A stretch of 64,000 nt of DNA from Pseudomonas sp. R-28-1W-6 (GTDB taxonomy: Bacteria; Pseudomonadota; Gammaproteobacteria; Pseudomonadales; Pseudomonadaceae): assembly GCF_009799925.1 (NCBI RefSeq), contig NZ_WELK01000002.1:620001-684000 (forward strand), in the 5' to 3' direction. Below the pieces are notes generated by a model. That model was not told the DNA's origin. It ran no database searches and saw only the letters and a list, made by a program, of their open reading frames with translations. The position numbers were made by a program, and so were the translations under genes. Positions 12,096-20,418 of this stretch are shown here, one piece after another. Numbering within the stretch: position 1 is the stretch's first letter; each line of letters starts with the position of its first letter.

Positions 12096-12800
12096 ATGAT
12101 GACCGTGTTGCGCCTCCCCGTTGTTCTCCTGCTGACCGGCCTGCTCGGCCTGGCCGGCTGTACGGCGCACCAACCGATCCCGCTGTACCAGCTGGATGCC
12201 GGCAGCCCCGCCGTGCCCCGGCAGAACCAGGGCCTGGCCGTGCTGCTCGGCCCGGTGTCGATCGCCGACTACCTGCAGCGCGAAGCCTTCCTCCAGCGCC
12301 AGGTCGACGGCAGCCTGGTGCCCGCCGACGACGCGCGCTGGGCCGGCAGCCTGGCCGCCGATATCGACCAGGTGCTGCTGCGCCAGCTGGCCGCCAGGCT
12401 GGACAGCCAGCGCCTGGTGCTGGCCCCGGCCAACCCCGGCTTCAACCCCGACGTGCAGGTGCTGCTGAGCATCAGCCGCCTGGACTCCGGCCCGCTGCAC
12501 CCGGCCGTGCTGGAAGCCCAGTGGCGCCTGCTCGACCGCAGCGGTCTGCTGCGCGACAGTCGCCTGCTGCGTCTGGAACAGGCCCACGACGGCAGCCCGG
12601 CCGATCAGGTGAAGGCGCAGAGCCTGCTGCTGCGGCAGCTGGTCGAACAACTGGCCGCCGCCATCGAACCGCTGCGCAACCAGCCGGTTGCCGAAGCCAA
12701 GCCGGCGCAACCCGCCGTGCCGCGCAACAAGCCGGCCCAGCCGCCGAAGATCCCCATGGTCGGCCCGGCCCGCAGCAACAGCGAAGTGCTGCGTTTCTGA
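12096..12800 (+). CDS. MCE-system auxiliary lipoprotein (PqiC/DUF330-like), copy 2
   Basis: A 234-residue paralogue of the lipoprotein encoded at 11394, with lipobox LAGC and Cys22. It repeats the same blocks: [52 protein letters not shown] and QAHDGS. It carries an extra ~35-residue tail rich in Pro, Ala and Lys ([16 protein letters not shown]). Two adjacent ATGs (12096 and 12099) are possible starts. The first is annotated, and both give the same signal peptide. A 111-bp gap separates it from copy 1 without an evident terminator. Divergence between the copies is substantial, so the duplication is old or the copies have specialised. It may act with the same MCE complex. Confidence 0.86.
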   Translation: MMTVLRLPVVLLLTGLLGLAGCTAHQPIPLYQLDAGSPAVPRQNQGLAVLLGPVSIADYLQREAFLQRQVDGSLVPADDARWAGSLAADIDQVLLRQLAARLDSQRLVLAPANPGFNPDVQVLLSISRLDSGPLHPAVLEAQWRLLDRSGLLRDSRLLRLEQAHDGSPADQVKAQSLLLRQLVEQLAAAIEPLRNQPVAEAKPAQPAVPRNKPAQPPKIPMVGPARSNSEVLRF

Positions 12801-12870
12801 GCCACCGCATGACCCATGCCGCGCGGCTCTGCTAGTGTCGCGCCGAGATACGAGCCCACGAGACAGCCCC

Positions 12871-13113
12871 ATGGCCCGCAAGAAAGCCGCCGTCGATTTC
12901 GAACACTCCCTCGCACAGCTGCAGCAACTGGTCGAACGCCTGGAAGGTGGCGAACTGTCGCTGGAAGACTCGCTGACCGCCTTCGAGCAGGGCATCGGCC
13001 TGACCCGCGACTGCCAGGCCGCCCTGGCCCAGGCCGAACAGAAGGTGCAGATCCTCCTGGAACGCGACGGCGAGCTGGAGGAAGCCCCCTTCGACGCGGA
13101 CGACCAGGCATGA
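12871..13113 (+). CDS. xseB: Exodeoxyribonuclease VII small subunit
   Basis: An 80-residue small subunit of exonuclease VII, a cytoplasmic single-strand DNA nuclease formed with XseA, which is not encoded here. The sequence has the expected two-helix pattern [37 protein letters not shown] and an acidic tail. The length is normal (about 80). The ATG at 12871 is supported by the conserved [11 protein letters not shown] start. Its stop overlaps the ispA ATG by four bases, so xseB and ispA are coupled as in most gammaproteobacteria. In P. aeruginosa xseB-ispA-dxs are adjacent, but here dxs is displaced 6.4 kb. Confidence 0.96.
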   Translation: MARKKAAVDFEHSLAQLQQLVERLEGGELSLEDSLTAFEQGIGLTRDCQAALAQAEQKVQILLERDGELEEAPFDADDQA

Positions 13114-13997
13114 TCGCGGCCTACCAGCAGCGCTGCCAGGCGCGCGTCGACGCCGCCCTGGAAAGCCTGTTCGAGGCGCCGCGCAGTGAACTGGCACGGC
13201 TCTACCAGGCCATGCGCTACAGCGTGGCGGGCGGCGGCAAGCGGGTGCGCCCATTGCTGGTGTATGCCGCCTGCGAAGCCTTGAATGGTGATCTCGACCG
13301 CGCCGATGGTGCCGCCTGCGCGGTGGAGCTGATCCACGCCTACTCGCTGGTACACGACGACCTGCCGGCCATGGACGACGACGACCTGCGCCGCGGCCAG
13401 CCGACCACCCACAAGGCCTTCGACGAAGCCTGCGCGATTCTCGCCGGCGACGGCCTGCAGAGCCTGGCCTTCGAGGCCCTGGCCGACCCGCGGCACAATC
13501 CAGCGGACGCCAGCCTGCGCCTGGCCATGGTCCTCGGTCTGGCGCGCGCCGCCGGGCCGGCCGGGATGGTCGGCGGCCAGGCCATCGACCTCGGCTCGGT
13601 GGGCCAGCAGCTCGACCAGGCGGCCCTGGAAGTCATGCACCGGCACAAGACCGGGGCGCTGATCGAGGCCAGCGTGCAACTCGGCGCCCTGGCCAGCGGC
13701 CAGGCCGACGACGCAGCCCTGCGCGCGTTGCAGCAGTACGCCCGCGCCATCGGCCTGGCGTTCCAGGTGCAGGACGACATCCTCGACGTGGAAAGCGACA
13801 CCGCCACCCTGGGCAAGACCCAGGGCAAGGACCAGGCCAATCACAAACCGACCTACCCGGCCCTGCTCGGCCTCGACGCGGCCAAGGCCTACGCCCTGGA
13901 ACTGCGCGACCAGGCCCTGCACGCCCTGCGCCCGTTCGGCAACAGCGCCGAGCCGCTGCGCGAACTGGCCCGCTACATCGTCGCGCGCAAGTACTGA
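13110..13997 (+). CDS. ispA: (2E,6E)-farnesyl diphosphate synthase
   Basis: Polyprenyl synthase that condenses IPP with DMAPP and GPP to make farnesyl diphosphate for quinones and undecaprenol. The product has 295 residues. The first Asp-rich motif [10 protein letters not shown] (residues 83-92, FARM) is followed by LRRGQPTTH. The second Asp-rich motif is in [13 protein letters not shown] at about residues 216-228. [12 protein letters not shown] (residues 41-52) binds diphosphate. The ATG overlaps the xseB stop. The gene usually precedes dxs. Here a MITE, a LysR regulator, a ligase and a carboxylase intervene, so ispA and dxs are not co-transcribed. Confidence 0.97.
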   Translation: MIAAYQQRCQARVDAALESLFEAPRSELARLYQAMRYSVAGGGKRVRPLLVYAACEALNGDLDRADGAACAVELIHAYSLVHDDLPAMDDDDLRRGQPTTHKAFDEACAILAGDGLQSLAFEALADPRHNPADASLRLAMVLGLARAAGPAGMVGGQAIDLGSVGQQLDQAALEVMHRHKTGALIEASVQLGALASGQADDAALRALQQYARAIGLAFQVQDDILDVESDTATLGKTQGKDQANHKPTYPALLGLDAAKAYALELRDQALHALRPFGNSAEPLRELARYIVARKY

Positions 13998-14051
13998 GCC
14001 CGGCGGGATGCACCGGGCGGGGTTGCCCGGTGCGGATCTACCCCACCTCTC

Positions 14052-14193
14052 AGAGCCCGTTTACGATCTTTTGAGCTAGAGCCAGGCAAGGCGAAATTGG
14101 GCGAGGACGCGGAGTTTACGAGGTGTAAATGAGCAGTCCGAGCCCGATTTCAACGCAGCATGGCCGACGATCAAGAGATTGTAGACGGGCTCT
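14052..14193. mobile_element. MITE-like element, 142 bp, with terminal inverted repeats
   Basis: A non-coding element between ispA and the LysR gene with imperfect terminal inverted repeats, 18 of 21 bases matching. The left end is AGAGCCCGTTTACGATCTTT and the right end reads, inverted, AGAGCCCGTCTACAATCTCT. The interior holds GCCAGGCAAGGCGAAAT and a GAGCAGTCCGAGCCCGAT block. No transposase is encoded. The last base of the right end is the first base of the complement of the LysR stop codon. Elements of this look are common in Pseudomonas chromosomes, from recall. Confidence 0.75.
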
Positions 14194-15113
14194 CAGAAGC
14201 GCTGCCGCGCCAGGCCCAGTAACTGCTCGCGCAGCCACTGACCACCCGCCTCGTTCTCCGTCTGCCGCGGCCAGTACAGGTTGAGGCTCACCGCCGGCAG
14301 CTCCAGCGGCATGTCCAGCAGGCGGTTGGCCAGGCCGGCGTTGATCAGCTGGGCATATTGCCGTGGCATGGTCAGCAGCCAGTCGCTCTGTGCCACCAGC
14401 AACGCCGCCGACAGGTAGTGCTGGCAGCGCTGGCGCACCTGGCGCACCAGGCCCAGGTGGCCCAGGGCCAGGTCTTCCACGCAGATGCCGCGGCGCCGCG
14501 AAGTCACCGCCACATGCTCGGCCGCCAGGTAGCGTTCCAGGCTCAGCTCGCCGTCAAACGCCGGGCTGGCCACCACGCACAGCGGGTCGCGCAGCAGCAG
14601 GCGCTGGCGCAGCTCGGCATCGGTGGGCCGGGCGATCTCGATGGCCAGGTCGACCCGCCCGGCCACCAGTTCGCGCTTGAGCTCCGCCCAGTGCACGCTG
14701 CTGCTGCGCAGCTCCACCTGCGGTGCACACTGGCGCAGATGGGCGAGGATCGCCGGCAGCAGGATCGGCTCCATCTGTTCGGGCATGTTCAGGGTGAAGC
14801 TGCGCCGATCGTGCCGCGGATCGAAGGTCTGCCCGCGGCTGACGCTGCGGCGCAGGCCGCTCAACGCCTCCTGGATGCCCGGCGCCAGTTGCTGGGCCAG
14901 CGGCGTCGGCGCCACGCCGCGGCCATCGCGGACGAACAGCGGGTCGTCGAGCTGCTCGCGCAGGCGCTGCAGGGCATGGCTGACCGCCGACTGGCTGAGG
15001 TGCAGCAGCGCCGCCGCGCGGGTCAGGTTGCGCTCGTGGTAGACCACCTCGAAGACGCGGAACAGGTTCAGGTCGAGGCGGCTCAACACCGACCATTCAT
15101 GCTGCTGATTCAT
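14193..15113 (-). CDS. LysR-family transcriptional regulator
   Basis: A 306-residue LysR-type regulator. The N-terminal winged helix runs from SRLDLNLFRVFEVVYHERNLTRAAALLHLSQSAVSHALQRLREQL, then DPLFVRDGRGVAPTPLA, followed by a periplasmic-binding-protein-like effector domain. The start MNQQHEW is chosen over an upstream in-frame codon (15170) because the family begins 10-15 residues before LDLNLFR. It is divergent from the acyl-CoA ligase at 15273 with a 159-bp shared intergenic region, so it probably controls the ligase-carboxylase operon in response to an acyl or acyl-CoA ligand (inference). The MITE abuts its stop codon. Confidence 0.93.
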   Translation of the reverse strand: MNQQHEWSVLSRLDLNLFRVFEVVYHERNLTRAAALLHLSQSAVSHALQRLREQLDDPLFVRDGRGVAPTPLAQQLAPGIQEALSGLRRSVSRGQTFDPRHDRRSFTLNMPEQMEPILLPAILAHLRQCAPQVELRSSSVHWAELKRELVAGRVDLAIEIARPTDAELRQRLLLRDPLCVVASPAFDGELSLERYLAAEHVAVTSRRRGICVEDLALGHLGLVRQVRQRCQHYLSAALLVAQSDWLLTMPRQYAQLINAGLANRLLDMPLELPAVSLNLYWPRQTENEAGGQWLREQLLGLARQRF

Positions 15114-15172
15114 GGTTATCCATCTCTGCCTGGCGAACCGGCAGCCTAGCAGGGCAAGCCATCCGGCCAATC

Positions 15173-15201
15173 ATGCATAGCGCTCATGGATATCGATGCA
15201 T
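15173..15201. promoter_or_regulatory. Candidate LysR operator in the divergent intergenic region
   Basis: The palindrome ATGCAT occurs at 15173-15178 and again at 15196-15201, 23 bp apart, inside the 159-bp region between the LysR gene and the ligase. A further GCAT follows. Two turn-spaced elements between divergent genes fit a LysR binding region, but the strict T-N11-A form is not clean, so this is tentative. Confidence 0.35.
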
Positions 15202-15272
15202 AAGCATCAGTTCTGCCGTCCCGGCCGGCCGCCTAAGATGCCCGCCAGACAAGAACAAGCGGAGCCACCGCC

Positions 15273-16964
15273 ATGGACGAACAGCACTACCTTGCCCAGC
15301 TCGCCGACCTGCAGGCCGCCGCCTGGCCACCCGGCGTGCCGCGCACCCCGCACTACCCGCACGGCGAACAGCCACTGAGCGAATACCTGCGCGCCTGGGC
15401 GCGCCAGCAGCCGCAAGCCATTGCCCTGGACTTCTACGGCCACAGCCTGAGCTGGGCCGAGCTGGATCGGTTGTCCGATCGCTGCGCCGCGCTGCTGGCC
15501 GACCTCGGCGTACAGCCGGGCGACCGCGTTGCCCTGTTCATGCCCAACTGCCCGCAGCTGCACATCGCCTTCTACGGCCTGCTCAAGTGCGGTGCCGTGT
15601 ATGCGCCGGTCAGCCCGCTGAGCAAGGCCCTGGAACTGGGCTACCAGCTCAAGGACAGCGGCGCCCGGGTGGTCCTCTGCTTCGACCAGCTGCTGCCGGT
15701 GGTGCGCGCGGTGCGCGAGGACTGCGCGCTGCGCCATGTGCTGGCCACCAGCCTGTCGGAGTTGCGCCCGGCGGCGCCGAGCATCCCGGTGGCCGACCTG
15801 CTGCTGGCGCCGAAAATCAGTGGCGACGACTTCCTCGACTTCTACCCGGCCCTGGCCACCTGCACGGCGGCGGTGCCGGCGCACCGCCCGCAGCTGGATG
15901 ACATCGCCGCGCTGAACTACACCGGCGGCACCACCGGCCTGCCCAAGGGCTGCGTGCACAGCCACCGCGACATGCTCTACACCTGCGCCAGCTTCGTGCC
16001 CACGGCCCTGCAGCTGCAGCCGGACAGCGTGCTGCTCAACTTCCTCCCGGAATTCTGGATCGCCGGGGAAAACGCCGGCCTGCTGTTCCCGGTGTTCAGC
16101 GGTTGCCGCCTGGTGCTGCTGGCGCGCTGGGATGCCCTGGCCTTCATGGCCGCCGTGCAGCAGTACCGGGTCAGCCACTGCGGCCTGCTGGTCGACAGCG
16201 CCGCCGAGGTACTCGACCACCCGCAGCTGGCCGACTACGACCTGCGCTCCTTGCAGCGCACCGGCAGCATCTCCTTCATCAAGAAGCTGACCCGCGACTA
16301 CCGCGCACGCTGGCAGGCGCTGACCGGCTGCCGCCTGTTCGAGTTCAGCTTCGGCATGACCGAAACCCACACCTGCGACACCTTCACCTGGGGCCTGCAA
16401 AACGACGACTTCGACCTCACCAGCGCGCCGACCTTCGTCGGCCTGCCGGTGCCCGGCACCCAGTTCAAGGTCTGCGACTTCGCCACTGGCGAGCTGCTGC
16501 CGCTGGGTAGCGAGGGCGAGCTGTGCCTGCGCAGCCCGGCGCTGATGCACGGCTACTGGCAACGCCCGGAAGAATCCGCCGCAGTATTGCGCGACGGCTG
16601 GCTGCACACCGGCGACCTGGGGCAGATCACCGAACAGGGTTTCATCCGCTACCTCGGCCGGCGCAAGGAAATGCTCAAGGTCAACGGCATGAGCGTGTTC
16701 CCCAGCGAACTGGAGGCTCTGCTCGGCCAGCACCCGGCCCTGCTAGCCAGCGCGGTGATCGGCCGCCCCGACGACCAGCGCGGCCAGCAGCCGGTGGCCT
16801 TCGTCGTGCTCAAGCCCGGCAGCACGGACAATGCAGCCAGCCTTGCAGCCTGGTGCAAGGAGGCCATGGCCGTCTACAAGGTGCCGGACATCCGCGTGGT
16901 CGCGGCGCTTCCGATGACCGCCACCGGCAAGGTGAAGAAGAACGAACTGGAAGCACTGCTGTAG
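15273..16964 (+). CDS. AMP-forming acyl-CoA synthetase/ligase
   Basis: A 563-residue ANL-superfamily ligase that activates a carboxylic acid through an acyl-adenylate to acyl-CoA. The P-loop is YTGGTTGLPKG (about residues 214-224), the A5-type motif FSFGMTET is at about 356, and GDLGQITEQGFIRYLGRRK forms the hinge with Asp at about 450. The catalytic lysine is in TGKVKKNEL near the C-terminus. The substrate is not evident. The fused carboxylase downstream suggests the product acyl-CoA is then carboxylated (inference). The stop codon TAG lies inside the left arm of a palindromic repeat. The gene is divergent from a LysR regulator. Confidence 0.9.
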   Translation: MDEQHYLAQLADLQAAAWPPGVPRTPHYPHGEQPLSEYLRAWARQQPQAIALDFYGHSLSWAELDRLSDRCAALLADLGVQPGDRVALFMPNCPQLHIAFYGLLKCGAVYAPVSPLSKALELGYQLKDSGARVVLCFDQLLPVVRAVREDCALRHVLATSLSELRPAAPSIPVADLLLAPKISGDDFLDFYPALATCTAAVPAHRPQLDDIAALNYTGGTTGLPKGCVHSHRDMLYTCASFVPTALQLQPDSVLLNFLPEFWIAGENAGLLFPVFSGCRLVLLARWDALAFMAAVQQYRVSHCGLLVDSAAEVLDHPQLADYDLRSLQRTGSISFIKKLTRDYRARWQALTGCRLFEFSFGMTETHTCDTFTWGLQNDDFDLTSAPTFVGLPVPGTQFKVCDFATGELLPLGSEGELCLRSPALMHGYWQRPEESAAVLRDGWLHTGDLGQITEQGFIRYLGRRKEMLKVNGMSVFPSELEALLGQHPALLASAVIGRPDDQRGQQPVAFVVLKPGSTDNAASLAAWCKEAMAVYKVPDIRVVAALPMTATGKVKKNELEALL

Positions 16965-17022
16965 GGTGCGCCATGCGCACCTTCCTCCCCACCCACCAAT
17001 CGGTGCGCACGGCGCACCCTAC
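16961..17022. repeat. Palindromic intergenic repeat, family 1, copy B
   Basis: The arms are identical to copy A (left GTAGGGTGCGCCATGCGCAC, right ending GCGCACCCTAC) around a 20-base spacer. The left arm overlaps the ligase gene end, and its TAG is the ligase stop codon. The repeat lies inside a presumed operon, ten bases before the carboxylase start, so the hairpin could affect translation or decay of the mRNA. Confidence 0.88.
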
Positions 17023-17032
17023 GGACCCGCCC

Positions 17033-20000
17033 ATGATGTTTGCCAGCCTGCTGATCGCCAACCGTGGCGAGATCGCCATCCGCATCGCCCGTGCCTGCGC
17101 CGACCTGCAGATCCGCTCGGTGGCGGTGTTCGCCGAGGACGACGGCGCCAGCCTGCATACGCGCAAGGCCGACCTGGCCGTGCCGCTGCGTGGTCGTGGC
17201 GTGCCGGCCTATCTGGACATGGAGCAGCTGATCGAGGTGGCCCGCGCCCAGGGCTGCGACGCCATCCATCCCGGCTACGGTTTTCTCGCCGAGAACGCCG
17301 AGTTCGCCAGGCGCTGCCAGGCCGCCGGTATCGCCTTTATCGGCCCCGATCCGAGCGTACTGGAACTGTTCGGCGACAAGGCCGCCGCCCGCGCCCTGGC
17401 CGAACGCTGCGGCGTGCCGCTGGTCAGCGGGATCAACCAGGCGGTGAGCCTGGAGCAGGCCCAGGCCTTTTGCGCCGAACATGGCGCGGTGATGCTCAAG
17501 GCCCTGGCCGGCGGCGGCGGGCGTGGCATGCGCGCGGTGTTCGAGCCGGCCGAGCTGGCCGAGGCCTATGCGCGCTGCCAGTCCGAGGCGCAGGCGGCGT
17601 TCGGCAACGGCGCCCTGTATGTCGAGCAGCTGGTGCGCCAGGCGCGGCATATCGAGGTGCAGGTGCTCGGCGACGGCAGCGCGGTCAGCCACCTGTGGGA
17701 GCGCGACTGCAGCCTGCAGCGGCGCAACCAGAAGCTGGTGGAAATCGCCCCCAGCCCCGACCTCGACGGCGAGGTACGCGCGGCGATCATCGACTGCGCC
17801 CTGCATCTGGCCGGCGCGGTGAACTACCGCGGCATCGGCACCTTCGAATTCCTCCTCGATGCCGAGCAACCGGGGCGTTTCTACTTCATGGAAGCCAACC
17901 CGCGGGTGCAGGTGGAGCACACCGTGACCGAACAGGTGACCGGCGTCGACCTGCTGCATACCCAGATCCGACTGATTGCCGGCGCTTCCCTCGACCAGTT
18001 GGGCCTGCGCCAGCCACCGGCCGTGCAGGGCTGCGCCGTGCAGCTGCGGATCAACCTGGAAACCCTGCACGCCGACGGCAGCACGCGCCCGGCGGTCGGC
18101 ACCCTCGCTGCCTACGAGCCGCCCAGCGGCCCCGGTCTGCGCGTGGACGGCTACGGCTACGCCGGCTACCCGGTCAGCCCCAGCTACGACTCGCTGCTGG
18201 CCAAGCTGATCGCCCAGGGCCCGGACTACCCCGCCGCCCTGCGCCGCGCCTACCGCGCGCTGTGCGAGTTCCGCCTGGACGGCGTGGCGAGCAACCTGCA
18301 CCTGCTGCAGAACCTGCTGCGCCTGCCCGAAGTGCAGGGCAACCGGGTCAGCACCCGTTTCGTCGAGAGCCGCCTGGGCGAGCTGCTCGCCGCCCAGCCC
18401 GAGGCCCACGCCCATCACCATTTCGCCGCCAGCCAGGCACAGGCCGCGACCGGCCCGCGCCCGGTCGACGCCCCGCCCGGCACCCAGCCGCTGAACACGC
18501 CGAGCACCGGCGTGCTGGTGTGCCTGGAAGTGGCCGAGGGCGATGCGGTGGCCGCCGGTCAGACCATCGCCGTGCTGGAGGCGATGAAGATGGAGTTCGA
18601 GGTGCGCGCCAGCCACAGCGGCATCGTCCGCGCACTGGCCGCCCAACCCGGCGCGGCCCTGGCCGAGGGCCAGGCGCTGCTGTTCCTCGAACCGGCCGAG
18701 GTGGCCGTCGAGCACGGCCACAACGAACAGAGCCTGGACCTGGCACATATCCGCGCCGATCTGGCCGAGGTGCTGGAACGCCACGCGCGCCTGACCGACG
18801 AACACCGCCCCCAGGCCGTGGCCAAGCGGCGCAAGACCGGCCAGCGCACGGTGCGCGAGAACCTCGCCGATCTGCTGGATGACGGCAGTTTCATCGAATA
18901 CGGCGCGCTGGCCCTGGCCGCGCAACGCCGTCGCCGTTCGGCCGAGGAGCTGCTGGAGCTGAGCCCGGCCGACGGCCTTGTCGCCGGCATCGGCACGGTC
19001 AACGCCACCCAGTTCGGCAGCGAAACGGCGCGCTGCATGACCATCGCCTACGACTACACGGTCTTCGCCGGCACCCAGGGCGTGATCAACCACAAGAAGA
19101 CCGACCGCATGCTGCAGCTGGCCGAACAGTGGCGCCTGCCGCTGGTGCTGTTCGCCGAGGGCGGCGGCGGCCGGCCCGGCGATACCGACTTCGTCGGCGT
19201 GGCCGGACTGGACTGCCACACCTTCGTCGGCATGGCCAGGCTCTCGGGCCTGGTGCCGCTGGTCGGCGTGGTCTCCGGGCGCTGCTTCGCCGGCAACGCC
19301 GCCCTGCTCGGCTGCTGCGACGTGATCATCGCCACGGAAAACGCCAGCATCGGCATGGCCGGCCCGGCGATGATCGAAGGTGGCGGCCTGGGCAGCTTCA
19401 GGCCCGAAGAGGTCGGCCCGGTATCGATGCAGGGCCCCAACGGGGTGATCGACGTGCGGGTGGCGGACGAAGCCGAAGCCGTCGCGGTGGCCAGGCAGTA
19501 CCTGTCCTACTTCCAGGGGCCACTGGCCGACTGGGAGTGCGCCGATCAGCGCGAGCTGCGCCAGGTGATCCCGGAAAACCGCCTGCGCGTCTACGACATC
19601 CGCCGGGTGATCGAGCTGCTGGCCGACCGCGACTCGGTGCTGGAACTGCGCCGCCAGTTCGCCCCGGGGCTGATCACCGCCCTGGTGCGCATCGAAGGCC
19701 AGCCGTTCGGCCTGATCGCCAACAACCCCGCGCACCTGGGCGGCGCCATCGACGCGCTGGCCGGCGACAAGGCCGCGCGCTTCATGCAGCTGTGCGATGC
19801 CTTCGACATCCCCCTGCTGTCGCTGTGCGACACCCCTGGCTTTATGGTCGGCCCGGAGGCGGAGAAACAGGCCACGGTGCGCCACGTGTCGCGCATGTTC
19901 GTCGCCGCCGCCAGCCTCAGCGTGCCGTTCTTCACCGTGGTGCTGCGCAAGGGCTACGGCCTCGGCGCCCAGGCCATGGCCGCCGGCAGCTTCCACTCGC

Positions 20001-20305
20001 CGCTGTTCACCATCGCCTGGCCCAGCGGCGAATTCGGCGCCATGGGCCTGGAAGGCGCGGTACGCCTGGGCTTCGCCAAGGAACTGGCGGCCCAGACGGA
20101 CCCTGCGGCGCAGCAGGCGCTGTTCGACAAGCTGGTGGCCAAGGCCTACGAGCAGGGCAAGGGCCTTAATATGGCCAGCTACCTGGAGATCGACGCGGTG
20201 ATCGACCCGGCGGAGACCCGCACCTGGCTGCGGCGCGGCCTGAATGCCGCGCCGCGCCCGGCGCCGCGCAACGGCAAGAAGCGGCCCTTCGTCGATACCT
20301 GGTAA
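17033..20305 (+). CDS. Single-chain biotin-dependent acyl-CoA carboxylase (BC-BCCP-CT fusion)
   Basis: A 1090-residue enzyme holding all three activities in one chain. The biotin carboxylase (residues 1-450) starts LLIANRGEIAIRIARA, with the ATP-grasp loop KALAGGGGRGMRAV and EANPRVQVEHTVTE. The BCCP domain has EAMKM with the biotinyl Lys519. The carboxyltransferase (about 570-1090) has RENLADLLDDGSFIEYG, AEGGGGRPGDTD, TPGFMVGPEAEKQ and GYGLGAQAM. There is little room for a BT domain between BC and BCCP. The layout resembles single-chain long-chain acyl-CoA carboxylases described from mycobacteria rather than the usual two-subunit PCC/MCC/GCC. Start 17033 or 17036 (ATGATG). It is paired with the upstream ligase; the substrate is unknown. 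Confidence 0.9.
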   Translation: MMFASLLIANRGEIAIRIARACADLQIRSVAVFAEDDGASLHTRKADLAVPLRGRGVPAYLDMEQLIEVARAQGCDAIHPGYGFLAENAEFARRCQAAGIAFIGPDPSVLELFGDKAAARALAERCGVPLVSGINQAVSLEQAQAFCAEHGAVMLKALAGGGGRGMRAVFEPAELAEAYARCQSEAQAAFGNGALYVEQLVRQARHIEVQVLGDGSAVSHLWERDCSLQRRNQKLVEIAPSPDLDGEVRAAIIDCALHLAGAVNYRGIGTFEFLLDAEQPGRFYFMEANPRVQVEHTVTEQVTGVDLLHTQIRLIAGASLDQLGLRQPPAVQGCAVQLRINLETLHADGSTRPAVGTLAAYEPPSGPGLRVDGYGYAGYPVSPSYDSLLAKLIAQGPDYPAALRRAYRALCEFRLDGVASNLHLLQNLLRLPEVQGNRVSTRFVESRLGELLAAQPEAHAHHHFAASQAQAATGPRPVDAPPGTQPLNTPSTGVLVCLEVAEGDAVAAGQTIAVLEAMKMEFEVRASHSGIVRALAAQPGAALAEGQALLFLEPAEVAVEHGHNEQSLDLAHIRADLAEVLERHARLTDEHRPQAVAKRRKTGQRTVRENLADLLDDGSFIEYGALALAAQRRRRSAEELLELSPADGLVAGIGTVNATQFGSETARCMTIAYDYTVFAGTQGVINHKKTDRMLQLAEQWRLPLVLFAEGGGGRPGDTDFVGVAGLDCHTFVGMARLSGLVPLVGVVSGRCFAGNAALLGCCDVIIATENASIGMAGPAMIEGGGLGSFRPEEVGPVSMQGPNGVIDVRVADEAEAVAVARQYLSYFQGPLADWECADQRELRQVIPENRLRVYDIRRVIELLADRDSVLELRRQFAPGLITALVRIEGQPFGLIANNPAHLGGAIDALAGDKAARFMQLCDAFDIPLLSLCDTPGFMVGPEAEKQATVRHVSRMFVAAASLSVPFFTVVLRKGYGLGAQAMAAGSFHSPLFTIAWPSGEFGAMGLEGAVRLGFAKELAAQTDPAAQQALFDKLVAKAYEQGKGLNMASYLEIDAVIDPAETRTWLRRGLNAAPRPAPRNGKKRPFVDTW

Positions 20306-20315
20306 GGCGAAAAAC

Positions 20316-20364
20316 CGGCAAGCCGCAGGTTGCATGCTAATGACATGCGGCGTGCGGCTTGCCG
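20316..20364 (+). terminator. Hairpin terminator after the carboxylase gene
   Basis: A perfect 12-base inverted repeat, CGGCAAGCCGCA with TGCGGCTTGCCG, encloses an inner GCATG/CATGC stem and is followed by TGTCCTTTT. It lies 10 bp after the carboxylase stop and 55 bp before dxs, so it should separate the two transcription units. Confidence 0.7.
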
Positions 20365-20418
20365 TGTCCTTTTCAGTTAAACTGCCGCATCTTTTGTACG
20401 CCTATAACGATCCGCCTG

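Noticed and set aside
16874..20335. Very long open frame on the minus strand opposite the carboxylase gene, with similar ones opposite parE and the MCE-ispA region
   Set aside because: At 67% GC, antisense frames of strongly biased genes lack stops by chance. The opposite strand shows full family motifs; these frames show none.
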